Positions 7,920-17,953 are shown, numbered from the stretch's first letter. The stretch: 64,000 bases of DNA from CAIQQQ01 sp040399685 (GCA_040399685.1 JBBART010000017.1:43412-107411), one strand, 5' to 3'. Numbers and translations are program-made. Notes: generated by a model from the letters alone, not told the origin.

Positions 7920-10238
7920 CTATGCAAACGTGGTGCCACTCCCTGAATCTGTCAACGCCTGCCAAATTCGCTCCGGTGTGGCCGGCATGTCGAGCCGGCG
8001 GACACCGCGCGCCCACACGGCATCCACCAGCGCGTTCATCACCGCCGGACACGCACCGGCCGCCCCCGCCTCGCCACATCCCTTGACGCCCAAAGGATTG
8101 GCCGGGGACGGGGTGGGCCGATAGACCAGTTCGAGCGATGGCAGTTCGTCAGCGCGGGGGATCTGGTAGTCCATGAACGAGCCGGTCAGCACCTGGCCAT
8201 CCGCGTCATGCACCACGCGCTCGCATGAGGCCTGGCCGATGCCCTGCACCACGCCGCCCTGCATCTGGCCTTCGAGCAGCATCGGGTTCAGCACACGCCC
8301 GAAATCATGCACCATCGTGTAGCGGTCCAACCGCCATTCGCCGGTTTCGGGGTCGATCTCCACTTCGGCGATGTGGCAGCCGTTCGGGAAGGATGGCGTG
8401 CTGGGCTGGAAGAACCCGCTGGCTGCCAGAACGCCGTCGCCGATGCGGTGGGCCACCTCGTCCCATCCCACCATGCGGTCGGTGCCAGCCACGGCGAAGC
8501 AGCCGTCGCGGAATTCGATGTCCGGCTCGGCGGCCTCCAGCGCATCGGCTGCGAGCGGGATCGCCCGGCGCACCAGATCATCCCCGGCCGCTGCAATCGC
8601 GGCGCCGCCGATGCCGAGCGAGGCAGACCCGCCCGTGCCATGGCCGGACGGAATGCGCGCGGTGTCACCCTGCACGACATCGATCAAATCGGACTCGATG
8701 CCGAGTTGCGCTGCGATCAGTTGGGCGAAGACGGTCTCATGCCCCTGCCCGTTCGACATGGTGCCGCTCAGCACCGTCACGCGGCCATCGCCGCGCATCT
8801 CGATCCATGCCGTCTCGGACCATGCGCCGGCCACGCGCTCGCAATATTGCGCCATGCCGGTGCCGCGCAGCAGGCCCTTGGCGGCGGAGGCAGCGCGGCG
8901 AGCCGGGAAATCGGCCAGTTGGGCCTGGGCCTGGGCGGCGGCCAGCATGCCGGGGAAATCGCCACTGTCGTAGACGAGGCCAAGCGGGGTTCGATACGGC
9001 CACGCATCCGGCTGCAACAGATTGCGCGCGCGCAATTCGGCTGGATCGACGCCGATTTCACGCGCCGCCTGGTCCACCAGCCGTTCCAGCAGATAGACCG
9101 ATTCCGGGCGTCCGGCACCGCGATACACCTCGGTGGGGGCAGTGTTGCTGAACACGCCGTCCACCGTCACCGCAATGCAGGGCAGCCGATACACCCCGGC
9201 CAGAACCTGGGTGTTGGCGGTGGGAGAAAGCTGGCCCTTGGGCGCCAGATACGCGCCGATGGCCGCGATGCTGCCCACCCGTAGGCCGAGGAAATGGCCG
9301 TTCGCGTCCATCGCCAGTTCGCCGATGGTCACGTTGTCACGCGCCTGATAATCGGAGGTGAAGCTGTCGCTGCGCCCACCGATCCAGGCCACGTTCCGGC
9401 CCAGCGCACGGGCCGCGTGCAGCACCAGCGCCTGCTCGGGATATAGGGCGTTCTTGATGCCGAAACTGCCGCCCACATCGGCCACCAGCACCCGCACGGC
9501 GTCACGCGGAACGCCCAGAACGTCGTCAGCCAGCGCATCGCGCAGGGCGTGCGGCATTTGCGTTCCGGTTTGCAGGACGAACTGTCCGGTTTCAGGATCG
9601 AACGCCCCGATGGCGCCTCGGTTTTCCAGGCTGGCGACGTGAATGCGGTTGTTCACCACTTCAATCCGCGTCACATGGGCGGCACCTGCGAAGGCCACGT
9701 TCACGGCAACCTCATCGCCCGCCTGCCAGCGAAAGCAGCGATTGCCGGCCGCTTCGTCCCACACCAGCGGCGCATCGTCGGCCGCAGCCGCCTTGGTGTC
9801 GGTCACACTGGGCAGGATGTCGTAATCGACGATGATCTGCTCGGCCGCGTCGGTGGCCTGTCGCTCGGTTTCAGCCACCACCATCGCCACATTGTCACCG
9901 ACATGGCGCACCCGACCGATGGCCAACAGCGGATGGCGTGGACGAAACATATAGCTCTGGTCAGCAGGTGTTCCTGTGAAGCGCGCCAGATCGCTGCCGG
10001 CGGGGATGCCGCCCAACGCCGCGATGTCAGCACCGGTATAGATGGCCAACACGCCAGGCAGTGCGCCGGCGGATGTCGTGTCGATGTGGCGCACCATTGC
10101 ATGGGCATGCGGACTGCGCAGCATCACCGCACACGCCGTGCCCGGCATCACCAGATCGGCGGTGAAATGACCTTGCCCCGTGAGCAGGCGGCGGTCTTCC
10201 CGGCGTGTCACGCTTTGGCCGAACGCATTGGCACCCAT
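7920..10238 (-). CDS. Molybdenum hydroxylase large subunit (xanthine dehydrogenase/aldehyde oxidase, CoxL-like), orphan
   Basis: 772 residues, normal for a separate molybdopterin-binding subunit. The start is ATG 10238, preceded by GGGAGGAAT. N-terminal SVTRREDRRLLTGQGHF, the YRGAGRPES loop near residue 371 and LGVKGCGEAG near 718 (the Glu being the conserved active-site base) identify the family. The loop lacks the AYRCSFR signature of true CO dehydrogenase. The enzyme would hydroxylate a C-H next to nitrogen or oxygen in an aldehyde or N-heterocycle. No FeS or FAD subunit gene is adjacent; the next genes are an importer. It may share S and M subunits encoded elsewhere, for example at 14187-17953. 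Confidence 0.9.
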   Translation of the reverse strand: MGANAFGQSVTRREDRRLLTGQGHFTADLVMPGTACAVMLRSPHAHAMVRHIDTTSAGALPGVLAIYTGADIAALGGIPAGSDLARFTGTPADQSYMFRPRHPLLAIGRVRHVGDNVAMVVAETERQATDAAEQIIVDYDILPSVTDTKAAAADDAPLVWDEAAGNRCFRWQAGDEVAVNVAFAGAAHVTRIEVVNNRIHVASLENRGAIGAFDPETGQFVLQTGTQMPHALRDALADDVLGVPRDAVRVLVADVGGSFGIKNALYPEQALVLHAARALGRNVAWIGGRSDSFTSDYQARDNVTIGELAMDANGHFLGLRVGSIAAIGAYLAPKGQLSPTANTQVLAGVYRLPCIAVTVDGVFSNTAPTEVYRGAGRPESVYLLERLVDQAAREIGVDPAELRARNLLQPDAWPYRTPLGLVYDSGDFPGMLAAAQAQAQLADFPARRAASAAKGLLRGTGMAQYCERVAGAWSETAWIEMRGDGRVTVLSGTMSNGQGHETVFAQLIAAQLGIESDLIDVVQGDTARIPSGHGTGGSASLGIGGAAIAAAGDDLVRRAIPLAADALEAAEPDIEFRDGCFAVAGTDRMVGWDEVAHRIGDGVLAASGFFQPSTPSFPNGCHIAEVEIDPETGEWRLDRYTMVHDFGRVLNPMLLEGQMQGGVVQGIGQASCERVVHDADGQVLTGSFMDYQIPRADELPSLELVYRPTPSPANPLGVKGCGEAGAAGACPAVMNALVDAVWARGVRRLDMPATPERIWQALTDSGSGTTFA

Positions 10239-10317
10239 GAGAATATTCCTCCCGGCAAGGGTTGCGCGTGCCGGATGGCTGTGCGCGCAATCTCCGCTCA
10301 GCATGCAGGAGAGAGTC

Positions 10318-10350
10318 ATGCGCCGGCAATGTCGAGACCTGTCCAAATGA
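10318..10350 (+). other. Possible 10-codon leader ORF overlapping the next start
   Basis: ATG at 10318 lies seven bases behind an AGGAG (10307-10311) and opens a 10-residue frame (MRRQCRDLSK). Its TGA at 10348-10350 overlaps the ATG at 10347 of the DppD-like gene. The only good Shine-Dalgarno site in this intergenic region fits this mini-ORF better than the main gene. It could therefore couple translation of the operon. No homology can be claimed for ten residues; chance is quite possible. Confidence 0.3.
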
Positions 10351-11309
10351 CTTCAGCCTTGCTTGTGGCAGATCGGCTGACGGTATCGCTGGGACAATCC
10401 GACCCGGTGCGAATACTCGATGGCATATCGTTTCAGTTGGAGCGCGGAAAAACCCTTGGCGTGGTGGGCGAAAGCGGCTGCGGCAAATCCATGACGGCGC
10501 TGGCGCTGATGGGGCTGGTGCCGGAACCGCAGCGCACCGGCGGCTCGCTGATGCTGGACGGCGCCGAACTCCTGGGCCTGCCGGAAGAACGCCGCCGCAT
10601 GCTGCGCGGCAAGCGCCTGGCGATGATCTTTCAGGAGCCGATGACGGCGCTGAACCCGGTGATGTCCGTGGGCGCACAGATCGCCGAAATGCTGGAAGTG
10701 CATGAACACGCCTCCCCCAGCGCAGCCCGCAAGCGGGCGGTGGAACTGCTCGATCAGGTGGGCATCGCCGCCGCCGCCGAGCGGGCGCACGCTTTTCCGC
10801 ACCAATTGTCGGGCGGCATGCGCCAACGGGTGATGATTGCCATGGCCATCGCCTGCCGGCCGGAAATTCTGATCGCCGATGAGCCAACCACGGCGCTGGA
10901 TGTGTCGGTGCAGGCGCAGATCCTGGACCTGCTGCTGGAACTGCAACGCGACACCGGCATGGCGATGCTGTTCATCAGCCACAACCTTGGCGTGATCAGC
11001 GAGATGTCAGACGAGATCATGGTGATGTATGCCGGCCGCGTGGCCGAGCACGGGCCGGCGGCGGACGTGCTGGCCCATCCCACGCATCCCTACACACGCG
11101 GGCTGATCGAGACGATCCCCGATATCGCGCATCGGCAGGCCACGCTGCCGGTGATCGAAGGAAACGTGCCGAATTTGCGTCAGCGCGGCCCCGGATGCGC
11201 CTTTGCGCCGCGGTGCAAGCTGGTGATCGATGCATGCCGCAGCGCCGTGCCGCCGCTAACGGGCGGTCGGCATCAGGCGGCCTGCATTCGTGCGGCGGTG
11301 CCGGCATGA
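10347..11309 (+). CDS. Dpp/Opp-family ABC transporter ATP-binding protein (DppD-like)
   Basis: 320 residues from ATG 10347; an in-frame ATG at 10329 would add six residues. It has Walker A GESGCGKS near 41-48, the signature SGGMRQR, Walker B ILIADEPTTALD and a C-terminal CAFAPRCKL motif. It is the first gene of a plus-strand operon (DppD, DppF, DppB, DppC) transcribed away from the coxL-dpp operon out of a shared intergenic region of about 90 bases. Unusually, the ATPases come first and no binding protein is encoded in the operon. Confidence 0.9.
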   Translation: MTSALLVADRLTVSLGQSDPVRILDGISFQLERGKTLGVVGESGCGKSMTALALMGLVPEPQRTGGSLMLDGAELLGLPEERRRMLRGKRLAMIFQEPMTALNPVMSVGAQIAEMLEVHEHASPSAARKRAVELLDQVGIAAAAERAHAFPHQLSGGMRQRVMIAMAIACRPEILIADEPTTALDVSVQAQILDLLLELQRDTGMAMLFISHNLGVISEMSDEIMVMYAGRVAEHGPAADVLAHPTHPYTRGLIETIPDIAHRQATLPVIEGNVPNLRQRGPGCAFAPRCKLVIDACRSAVPPLTGGRHQAACIRAAVPA

Positions 11310-12283
11310 GCCCGGTTCTGCAAACAGACGGCCTGACCGTGCGCTTCGCCGTGGGTGGTGGCCTGTTCAAACCGGCCCGCAGCGTGCAGGCGGTGAGCGA
11401 TGTGTCCCTCGCCCTGCAGGCCGGCGAAACCCTGGCGCTGGTGGGCGAGAGCGGGTCCGGCAAAACCACGTTTGCCCGCGCCATGCTGGGCCTGACGCCG
11501 ATCAGCGACGGATCGGTGCGGTTCGACGGGCAGGACGTGGCGACGATGACCAAGCCCCAGCGCCAGGCCATGCGACGCGCCGTGCAGGTGGTGTTTCAAG
11601 ACCCGTTCGGCTCGCTGGACCCGCGGCTGCCGGTGGGCGCCATCATTGCCGAACCGTTGCAGGTGCATTCCATCGGCACATCGCGCAGCCGCGCCGAGCG
11701 GGTGGTGGAACTGCTGGATCTGGTGGGGCTTCCGGCCGATGCCCGCAACCGCTATCCGCACCAGTTCAGCGGCGGCCAGCGCCAGCGTATTGCCATTGCC
11801 CGCGCATTGGCGCCCGCGCCACGGGTGATCATCGCCGACGAACCCCTCTCGGCGCTGGACGTGTCGATCCAGAGTCAGATCCTGAACCTGCTGGCCGAGT
11901 TGCGTAGCCGAATAGGCATTTCCTATTTCCTGATCAGTCACGATCTGGCGGCGGTCCATCATCTGGCGGACCGGGTGGCGGCGCTGTATCTCGGCCGCGT
12001 GGTGGAACTGGCGCCGCGCGATGCGCTGTATGAGCGCCCGGCGCATCCCTACACGCGGGCCTTGCTGGATTCGGTGCCGCGCATCGGCGCCGGCAAGCGT
12101 GTGCCGGGCACCGCGTTGCGCGGCGATATTCCAAGCCCCTTGGCGCCGCCGACCGGCTGTCATTTCCATCCGCGCTGTGGCCGCGCCACGGCGATCTGCG
12201 CGGAAATCGCCCCGGCATTGTCGCCCATCGCGACCGGTCATTTCGCCGCCTGCCATCATCCGATCGGTGTGAACCCCGCATGA
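11306..12283 (+). CDS. Dpp/Opp-family ABC transporter ATP-binding protein (DppF-like)
   Basis: 325 residues. Walker A GESGSGKTT is near 48-56, the signature is SGGQRQRIAIARAL and Walker B IIADEPLSALD. The C-terminal CHFHPRCGRA motif is of the oligopeptide type. The ATG at 11306 overlaps the stop of the DppD-like gene (ATGA). It pairs with that subunit to drive the transporter whose permeases follow directly. Confidence 0.9.
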   Translation: MSPVLQTDGLTVRFAVGGGLFKPARSVQAVSDVSLALQAGETLALVGESGSGKTTFARAMLGLTPISDGSVRFDGQDVATMTKPQRQAMRRAVQVVFQDPFGSLDPRLPVGAIIAEPLQVHSIGTSRSRAERVVELLDLVGLPADARNRYPHQFSGGQRQRIAIARALAPAPRVIIADEPLSALDVSIQSQILNLLAELRSRIGISYFLISHDLAAVHHLADRVAALYLGRVVELAPRDALYERPAHPYTRALLDSVPRIGAGKRVPGTALRGDIPSPLAPPTGCHFHPRCGRATAICAEIAPALSPIATGHFAACHHPIGVNPA

Positions 12284-13242
12284 TCCGCTTCCTGACGACC
12301 CGCACCGCCGGCGCGCTCGTGACGCTGCTGATGAAATCCTTCATCATTTTCGCGCTGATCGGCCTGATGCCGGGCGATCCGCTGGACATGCTCAGTCAGG
12401 CAAACCCTGAGGCCACGCCTGAGGAAATCGCCAACCTGCGGCATATCTACGGCGTCGATCAGCCCATCGGCAGCCGCTATTGGGCGTGGCTGGTGCAGGC
12501 CGTTCAGGGCGATTTCGGCTATTCCCGCATGCAGCACCGGCCGGTGATGGAGATCATCATCGCAGGCCTGGGCAACACGCTGGTGCTGATGGGCATTGCC
12601 TTTGTGATCAGCACCGTCATTGCCATCACGCTCGGCACCATCGCCGCCACCAGGCGGGGCAGTTGGGTGGATCGGGGCATCAATCTGGTGGCCTATGCGG
12701 GAATTTCCGTGCCCAGCTTCTGGCTGGCGCTTGTGCTGATCTATGTGTTTGCCGTGCGGCTTGGCTGGCTGCCGGCCGGCGGCATGCCGCATCCCGGCGA
12801 TGGCGCGCGCGGCTGGGCGAGCCATCTTCTGTTGCCGGTGCTGGCGCTGGTGATGGTGGAAATCGGCGGACTGACGCGCTACGCCCGGGCGGCGATGATC
12901 GAGGTTCTGGGCCAGGACTACATCCGAACCGCCCGCGCCAAGGGCATCACCACCCAGCGCATGCTGTTCCGCCACGCGCTGCGCAACGCGATGATCCCGG
13001 TGGTGACCATCATCGCGCTTGGCTTCGGGCATCTGTTTTCCGGCGCGCTGTTGATCGAGAACATGTTCGCCTGGCGCGGCATGGGCCGACTGATTTTCGA
13101 AGCGATCATGGGCAACGACTACAACCTGGCTTTGGTGTGCCTGCTGTTCACCACGGCGATGATCCTGGTGGCCAATATTCTGGCCGACCTCGCCTACACC
13201 AAGCTGGACCCGCGCATTTCACTCGGCGGACGCCGGCGATGA
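12280..13242 (+). CDS. Dpp/Opp-family ABC transporter permease (DppB-like)
   Basis: 320 residues with the DppB-type LIGLMPGDPLDMLSQ motif near residues 26-40. Multiple hydrophobic segments follow and a coupling loop around RTARAKGITTQRMLFRHALR. The ATG at 12280 overlaps the stop of the ATPase gene by four bases, and its own stop overlaps the next permease start in the same way. Confidence 0.9.
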   Translation: MIRFLTTRTAGALVTLLMKSFIIFALIGLMPGDPLDMLSQANPEATPEEIANLRHIYGVDQPIGSRYWAWLVQAVQGDFGYSRMQHRPVMEIIIAGLGNTLVLMGIAFVISTVIAITLGTIAATRRGSWVDRGINLVAYAGISVPSFWLALVLIYVFAVRLGWLPAGGMPHPGDGARGWASHLLLPVLALVMVEIGGLTRYARAAMIEVLGQDYIRTARAKGITTQRMLFRHALRNAMIPVVTIIALGFGHLFSGALLIENMFAWRGMGRLIFEAIMGNDYNLALVCLLFTTAMILVANILADLAYTKLDPRISLGGRRR

Positions 13243-14147
13243 GCGAGCGCGCGGTGTCCGTCTGGGCGTTGCGCTGGCAAAGGCTGGCGCGGGACAAAGC
13301 CGCTTTGCTGGGGTTCGGCGTGCTGGTGATGCTGGTGGCACTGTGCCTCGCAGCGCCGTTGTTCGAGCGTTGGCTGGGGGTCAGCGCCAGCGAGACCGAT
13401 CTGCTCAGCCGGTTCGACCCACCGACCGGCGGTCATCTGCTGGGCAGCGACGACGCCGGGCGCGATGAACTGACGCGCCTGCTGGCCGGTGGCTGGACGT
13501 CGCTCTCCATTGGCCTGCTCGGCGCGCTGGGCTCCAGCTTCGTGGGCACCATCATCGGCGCCATTGCGGGTTATGCGCGCGGCAAGACCGATATGGTGCT
13601 GATGCGCATCACCGATGGCATCATCGCCCTGCCGACGCTGCCGCTGTTGATCATCCTTGCAGCGCTCGACCTGTCGAAACTCGGCTTCAGCCAGGATTTT
13701 ATTCGCTCGGGTGCGGCCGGTTACTGGCGGATTGTGGTGATCGTGACGCTACTCGGCTGGACCGGCGTGGCACGACTGGTGCGGGCCAGCACGCTGGCCT
13801 TGGCGGAACGCGAGTTCGTGCTGGCGGCCCGGGCGCAGGGGGCGTCATCATGGTGGATTCTCACGGTGCATATCCTGCCGAATGCGGTGTCGCCGGTGAT
13901 TGTCGCCACCACGTTGGCGATGGGCCGGGTGATTCTGGCGGAATCGGCGTTGAGCTTCCTCGGCGTGGGCATCCAGCCGCCGCAGACAAGCTGGGGCAGC
14001 ATGTTGACCAATGCGCAGGAATTGATTGGGAACGCACCGGAACTGGCGATCTATCCGGGGCTGCTGATCCTGATATCCGTTGTCGCGATCAACTTCTTTG
14101 GCGACGGCCTTCAGGCGGCGTTCGATCCACGCAGCGATACGAGGTAG
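13239..14147 (+). CDS. Dpp/Opp-family ABC transporter permease (DppC-like)
   Basis: 302 residues. The N-terminal FDPPTGGHLLGSDDAGRDEL stretch is diagnostic of DppC-type permeases, and later sequence has FLGVGIQPPQTSWGSML near the C-terminal third. The start is ATG 13239, overlapping the DppB-like stop (ATGA); the open frame extends far upstream through the previous gene and is not used. It is the last gene of the plus operon and is followed two bases later by a strong hairpin. Confidence 0.9.
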   Translation: MSERAVSVWALRWQRLARDKAALLGFGVLVMLVALCLAAPLFERWLGVSASETDLLSRFDPPTGGHLLGSDDAGRDELTRLLAGGWTSLSIGLLGALGSSFVGTIIGAIAGYARGKTDMVLMRITDGIIALPTLPLLIILAALDLSKLGFSQDFIRSGAAGYWRIVVIVTLLGWTGVARLVRASTLALAEREFVLAARAQGASSWWILTVHILPNAVSPVIVATTLAMGRVILAESALSFLGVGIQPPQTSWGSMLTNAQELIGNAPELAIYPGLLILISVVAINFFGDGLQAAFDPRSDTR

Positions 14148-14149
14148 CA

Positions 14150-14176
14150 CCCGCCATCCCGATCAGGGATGGCGGG
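14150..14176. terminator. Perfect 11-bp hairpin between convergent operons
   Basis: CCCGCCATCCC (14150-14160) and GGGATGGCGGG (14166-14176) pair perfectly around a five-base loop. It sits two bases after the DppC-like stop and ten before the stop of the converging coxM gene. A T-rich patch (gtcttt) follows on the plus strand but there is no strong U run. A bidirectional terminator is the most likely role. Confidence 0.6.
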
Positions 14177-14186
14177 CTTGGCGTCT

Positions 14187-14978
14187 TTACGCGGCTTCGA
14201 CGGCGCGTTTGGTCATGACGCCGATCAGGTGGGCGCGGTAAGGCGCGCTGGCGTGGATGTCGCTGTTCAGGTCATCGGCGGGCGTGACGATGCCAGCGAT
14301 GGCGTCTGGCGAGAAGTTGGCCGACAGCGCCGTTTCGAACGCCGTGTGGCGGAACACGCCGCCCTGGGCCGCACCGGTGATGGCCACGCGCACGCCGGAA
14401 GCGAACTTCGCCACGAACACGCCAACCATGGCATAGCGCGAGGCCGGGTTGCGGAACTTGGTGTAGGCAGCGCGTTCCGGCACCGGGAAGCTGATCGAGG
14501 TGATCAATTCGCCGTCTTCCAGCGCGGTGGTGAACATGCCCTGGAAATAATCGCCCGCCTTGATGCTGCGGCGGTCGGTGGTGATGGTGCCGTCCAGCGC
14601 CAGCAACGCCGCCGGATAGCAGGCCGACGGGTCGTTGTTGGCGAGTGAGCCGCCCATGGTGCCGCGATGACGAACCTGCCAGTCGCCGATCATCGAGGCC
14701 ATGTGCGCGAGCGCCGGAATGGCCTTCTTGATCTCGGCCGACTGCGCCACGTCGGCATGCGTGGTCATGGCGCCGATGGTGACGGTGGTTGGCGTGACGG
14801 TGATGCCGGACAGGCCGAGCTTGGCCAGGTCGACCACAACGCTCGGCTTGTTCAGGCGCTGCTTGAGCACCGGAATGAAGGTCTGGCCACCGGCCAGCGC
14901 CTTGCTGTCCAGGTTCGCCTTCAGCGACGCGACCGCAGCCGACAGGGCGGTCGGCTTCTCGTAAGCGAAATCATACAT
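14187..14978 (-). CDS. Molybdenum hydroxylase FAD-binding medium subunit (CoxM/XDH FAD subunit family)
   Basis: 263 residues. The FAD-binding motif AGGQTFIPVL starts near residue 29 and TMGGSLANNDPSA near 107-119; both are hallmarks of the FAD subunit in xanthine dehydrogenase-type enzymes. It takes electrons from the FeS subunit and passes them to an acceptor. It is the third gene of the S-L-M operon (17953 down to 14187), 17 bases after coxL. Substrate is unknown. Confidence 0.92.
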   Translation of the reverse strand: MYDFAYEKPTALSAAVASLKANLDSKALAGGQTFIPVLKQRLNKPSVVVDLAKLGLSGITVTPTTVTIGAMTTHADVAQSAEIKKAIPALAHMASMIGDWQVRHRGTMGGSLANNDPSACYPAALLALDGTITTDRRSIKAGDYFQGMFTTALEDGELITSISFPVPERAAYTKFRNPASRYAMVGVFVAKFASGVRVAITGAAQGGVFRHTAFETALSANFSPDAIAGIVTPADDLNSDIHASAPYRAHLIGVMTKRAVEAA

Positions 14979-14995
14979 CGTTGCGGTCCCTTGTA

Positions 14996-17383
14996 TTATT
15001 CGGCCGCCATCGGCAGCTTGTTGGCATTGATGATGGCCCAGATCTTCTGCGGACTGGCCGGCATGTCAACGTGCCGGACCCCATAATTCCGCAACGCATC
15101 CACCACGGCATTGATCACCGCAGGCGGCGAGCCAATCGCACCCACTTCGCCGCAGCCTTTTACACCAAGCGGGTTGTGCGTGCACAACGTCGTTTCGGTG
15201 CCCACCGACATGTTCGGCAGATCGTCGGCGCGGGGCATCTGGTAGTCCATGAACGAGCCGTTCACCAACTGTCCCTGCTCGTCATAGATGGCACATTCGA
15301 GTAGCGCCTGGCCAATGCCCTGGGCCACGCCGCCCTGGATCTGGCCTTCGACGATCATCGGATTGATGATACGGCCGACATCGTCAACAGCCGTGAAGTT
15401 GATGACCTGCACCACGCCGGTGTCCTGGTCGATCTCCACTTCGCAGATGTGGCAGCCGCCAGGGAAAGTGAAGTTGGCCGGGTCGTAGAACGCGGTTTCC
15501 TCAAGCCCTGGCTCGATCTCTTCGATCGGGTAGTTGTGCGGCACATAGGCCGTCAGCGCGATCTCGCCGATGGTTTTGGATTTGTCGGTGCCGGTGACGG
15601 AGAACTTGCCGGCGGCGAACTCGATGTCCTCCACCGAGGCTTCCATCAGATGGGCGGCGATCTTCTTGCCCTTGACGATGATCTTGTCCATCGCCTTCAC
15701 CATCGCGGAGCCGCCAACGGCCAGCGAACGGCTGCCATAGGTGCCCATGCCGAACGGGATCTTGTTGGTGTCGCCGTGCACGATGTCGATCTGCGAGAAC
15801 GGGATGCCAAGCTGGTCGCTGACCAACTGGGCAAACGTCGTCTCGTGGCCCTGGCCGTGGCTGTGGGTGCCGGTGAACACCGTGACCGAGCCTGTGGGAT
15901 GCACGCGCACCTGCGCCACCTCATACAGCCCTGCCCGCGCGCCCAGCTGGCCGACGAGCTTGGACGGTGCAATGCCGCAGGCTTCCACATAGGTGGACAC
16001 GCCGATACCGCGCAGCTTGCCCTGGGCGGCAGCCTTGGTGCGACGGGCTTCGAAGCCGTCCCAATCAGCGACCTTCAGCGCCGAGGTCAGCGTGGTCTGG
16101 TAGTCGCCGCTGTCGTATTGCAGCGCCACCGGCGTCTGATACGGGAACGCGTCGGCCGGAATGAAATTCTGGCGACGCAGGGCGATGCGGTCCATGCCGG
16201 TGTCGTGCGCGATCACATCCATCAGGCGTTCGAGCAGGAACGTCGATTCGGGGCGACCGGCGCCGCGATAGGCATCGACAGGCACGGTGTTGGTGAACAC
16301 GGCGCGCACTTCGGCATAGATCGCTGGGGTTTTGTAGACGCCCGCGAGCAACGTGGCGGACAGATAGGTGGGCACCGCCGGCGCGAAGGTGGAGAGATAC
16401 GCGCCCATGTTGCAGAGCGTGCTGACGCGCAGAGCGAGGAAATTGCCCTCGGCGTCCAGCGCCATCTCGGCCACGCTGTCATGGTCGCGGCCATGCGCGT
16501 CGGAGATGAACGCCTCAGAACGGTCGCAGGTCCATTTCACCGGACGCTTCACCTTGCCGGCGGACCACGTCACGATGGCCTCCTCGGCATAGTGATAGAT
16601 CTTGCTGCCGAAGCCGCCACCGACATCCGGCGCCACCACGCGCAGGCGGTGCTCGGGGATGTGCAGCACGAAAGCGCCCATCAGCAGGCGAATGACATGC
16701 GGGTTCTGGCTGGTGGTGTAGAGCGTGTAGTCCTGGCTCATCGGATCGTAATCACCGATGGCAGCACGTGGCTCCATGGCGTTGGGCACGAGGCGGTTGT
16801 TGATCAGGTCCAGCTTCACAATGCGCGTGGCGCGGGCGAAGGCGGCGTCTACCAGGGCCTTGTCGCCGATATGCCAGTCAAAGCAAGTGTTGGAGACGGC
16901 GTCGTCATGCACCAGGGGCGCGCCGGGCTTGATGGCGTCGCGCACCGAGGAAATGCCGGGCAGGTCTTCGAAGGCGATGTCCAGCAGTTCGGCCGCGTCC
17001 TTGGCCTGTTGGCGGGTCTCGGCGATCACCACCGCGATAGGGTCACCCACATGGCGCACCTTGCCGGAGGCGAGCACCGGGTGCATCGGCTCGGCCATCG
17101 GGCTGCCGTCTTTGTTGTGGATCTGCCAGCCACAGGGCACGCCGCCGATGGCCTCGGCTTCGAGGTCGAGATGGGTGAACACCGCCACTACGCCCGGCGC
17201 GGCCTTGGCGGCGCTGGTGTCGATGGACAGGATGCGCGCATGCGGGCGATCGCTGCGCTTGATGATGGCGTGGGTCTGGTTGGGACGATTGATGTCGTCG
17301 GTGTAGTTGCCGCGGCCGTTGATGAAACGGAGGTCTTCTTTGCGGCGAACGGACGCGCCGATGCCTTCGAACACTGCATTCAT
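14996..17383 (-). CDS. Molybdenum hydroxylase large subunit (CoxL-like) of the S-L-M set
   Basis: 795 residues. N-terminal ASVRRKEDLRFINGRGNYTD, the AYRGAGRPES loop near residue 373 and LGVKGCGEVG near 743 identify a molybdopterin-binding subunit of the aldehyde oxidase/xanthine dehydrogenase family. The loop is AYRGAGR, not the AYRCSFR of form I CO dehydrogenase, so a CO oxidation role is not supported even though automated labels often say so. It lies between the FeS gene (75 bases upstream) and the FAD gene, giving a complete heterotrimer. The upstream cupin and Dpp importer point to a jointly regulated uptake and oxidation cassette. Confidence 0.93.
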   Translation of the reverse strand: MNAVFEGIGASVRRKEDLRFINGRGNYTDDINRPNQTHAIIKRSDRPHARILSIDTSAAKAAPGVVAVFTHLDLEAEAIGGVPCGWQIHNKDGSPMAEPMHPVLASGKVRHVGDPIAVVIAETRQQAKDAAELLDIAFEDLPGISSVRDAIKPGAPLVHDDAVSNTCFDWHIGDKALVDAAFARATRIVKLDLINNRLVPNAMEPRAAIGDYDPMSQDYTLYTTSQNPHVIRLLMGAFVLHIPEHRLRVVAPDVGGGFGSKIYHYAEEAIVTWSAGKVKRPVKWTCDRSEAFISDAHGRDHDSVAEMALDAEGNFLALRVSTLCNMGAYLSTFAPAVPTYLSATLLAGVYKTPAIYAEVRAVFTNTVPVDAYRGAGRPESTFLLERLMDVIAHDTGMDRIALRRQNFIPADAFPYQTPVALQYDSGDYQTTLTSALKVADWDGFEARRTKAAAQGKLRGIGVSTYVEACGIAPSKLVGQLGARAGLYEVAQVRVHPTGSVTVFTGTHSHGQGHETTFAQLVSDQLGIPFSQIDIVHGDTNKIPFGMGTYGSRSLAVGGSAMVKAMDKIIVKGKKIAAHLMEASVEDIEFAAGKFSVTGTDKSKTIGEIALTAYVPHNYPIEEIEPGLEETAFYDPANFTFPGGCHICEVEIDQDTGVVQVINFTAVDDVGRIINPMIVEGQIQGGVAQGIGQALLECAIYDEQGQLVNGSFMDYQMPRADDLPNMSVGTETTLCTHNPLGVKGCGEVGAIGSPPAVINAVVDALRNYGVRHVDMPASPQKIWAIINANKLPMAAE

Positions 17384-17458
17384 GGCAACTCACTCCCGCA
17401 GGGTGCGGTGCGGCATGATAGCCGCACCGTCGTTATGGTGTGTTGGTCGTGAAGGCGC

Positions 17459-17953
<495 letters not shown>

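Noticed and set aside
15449..17452. 667-codon plus-strand open frame over coxL
   Set aside because: Antisense to a well-supported molybdenum hydroxylase gene; low-complexity residue use and no motif.
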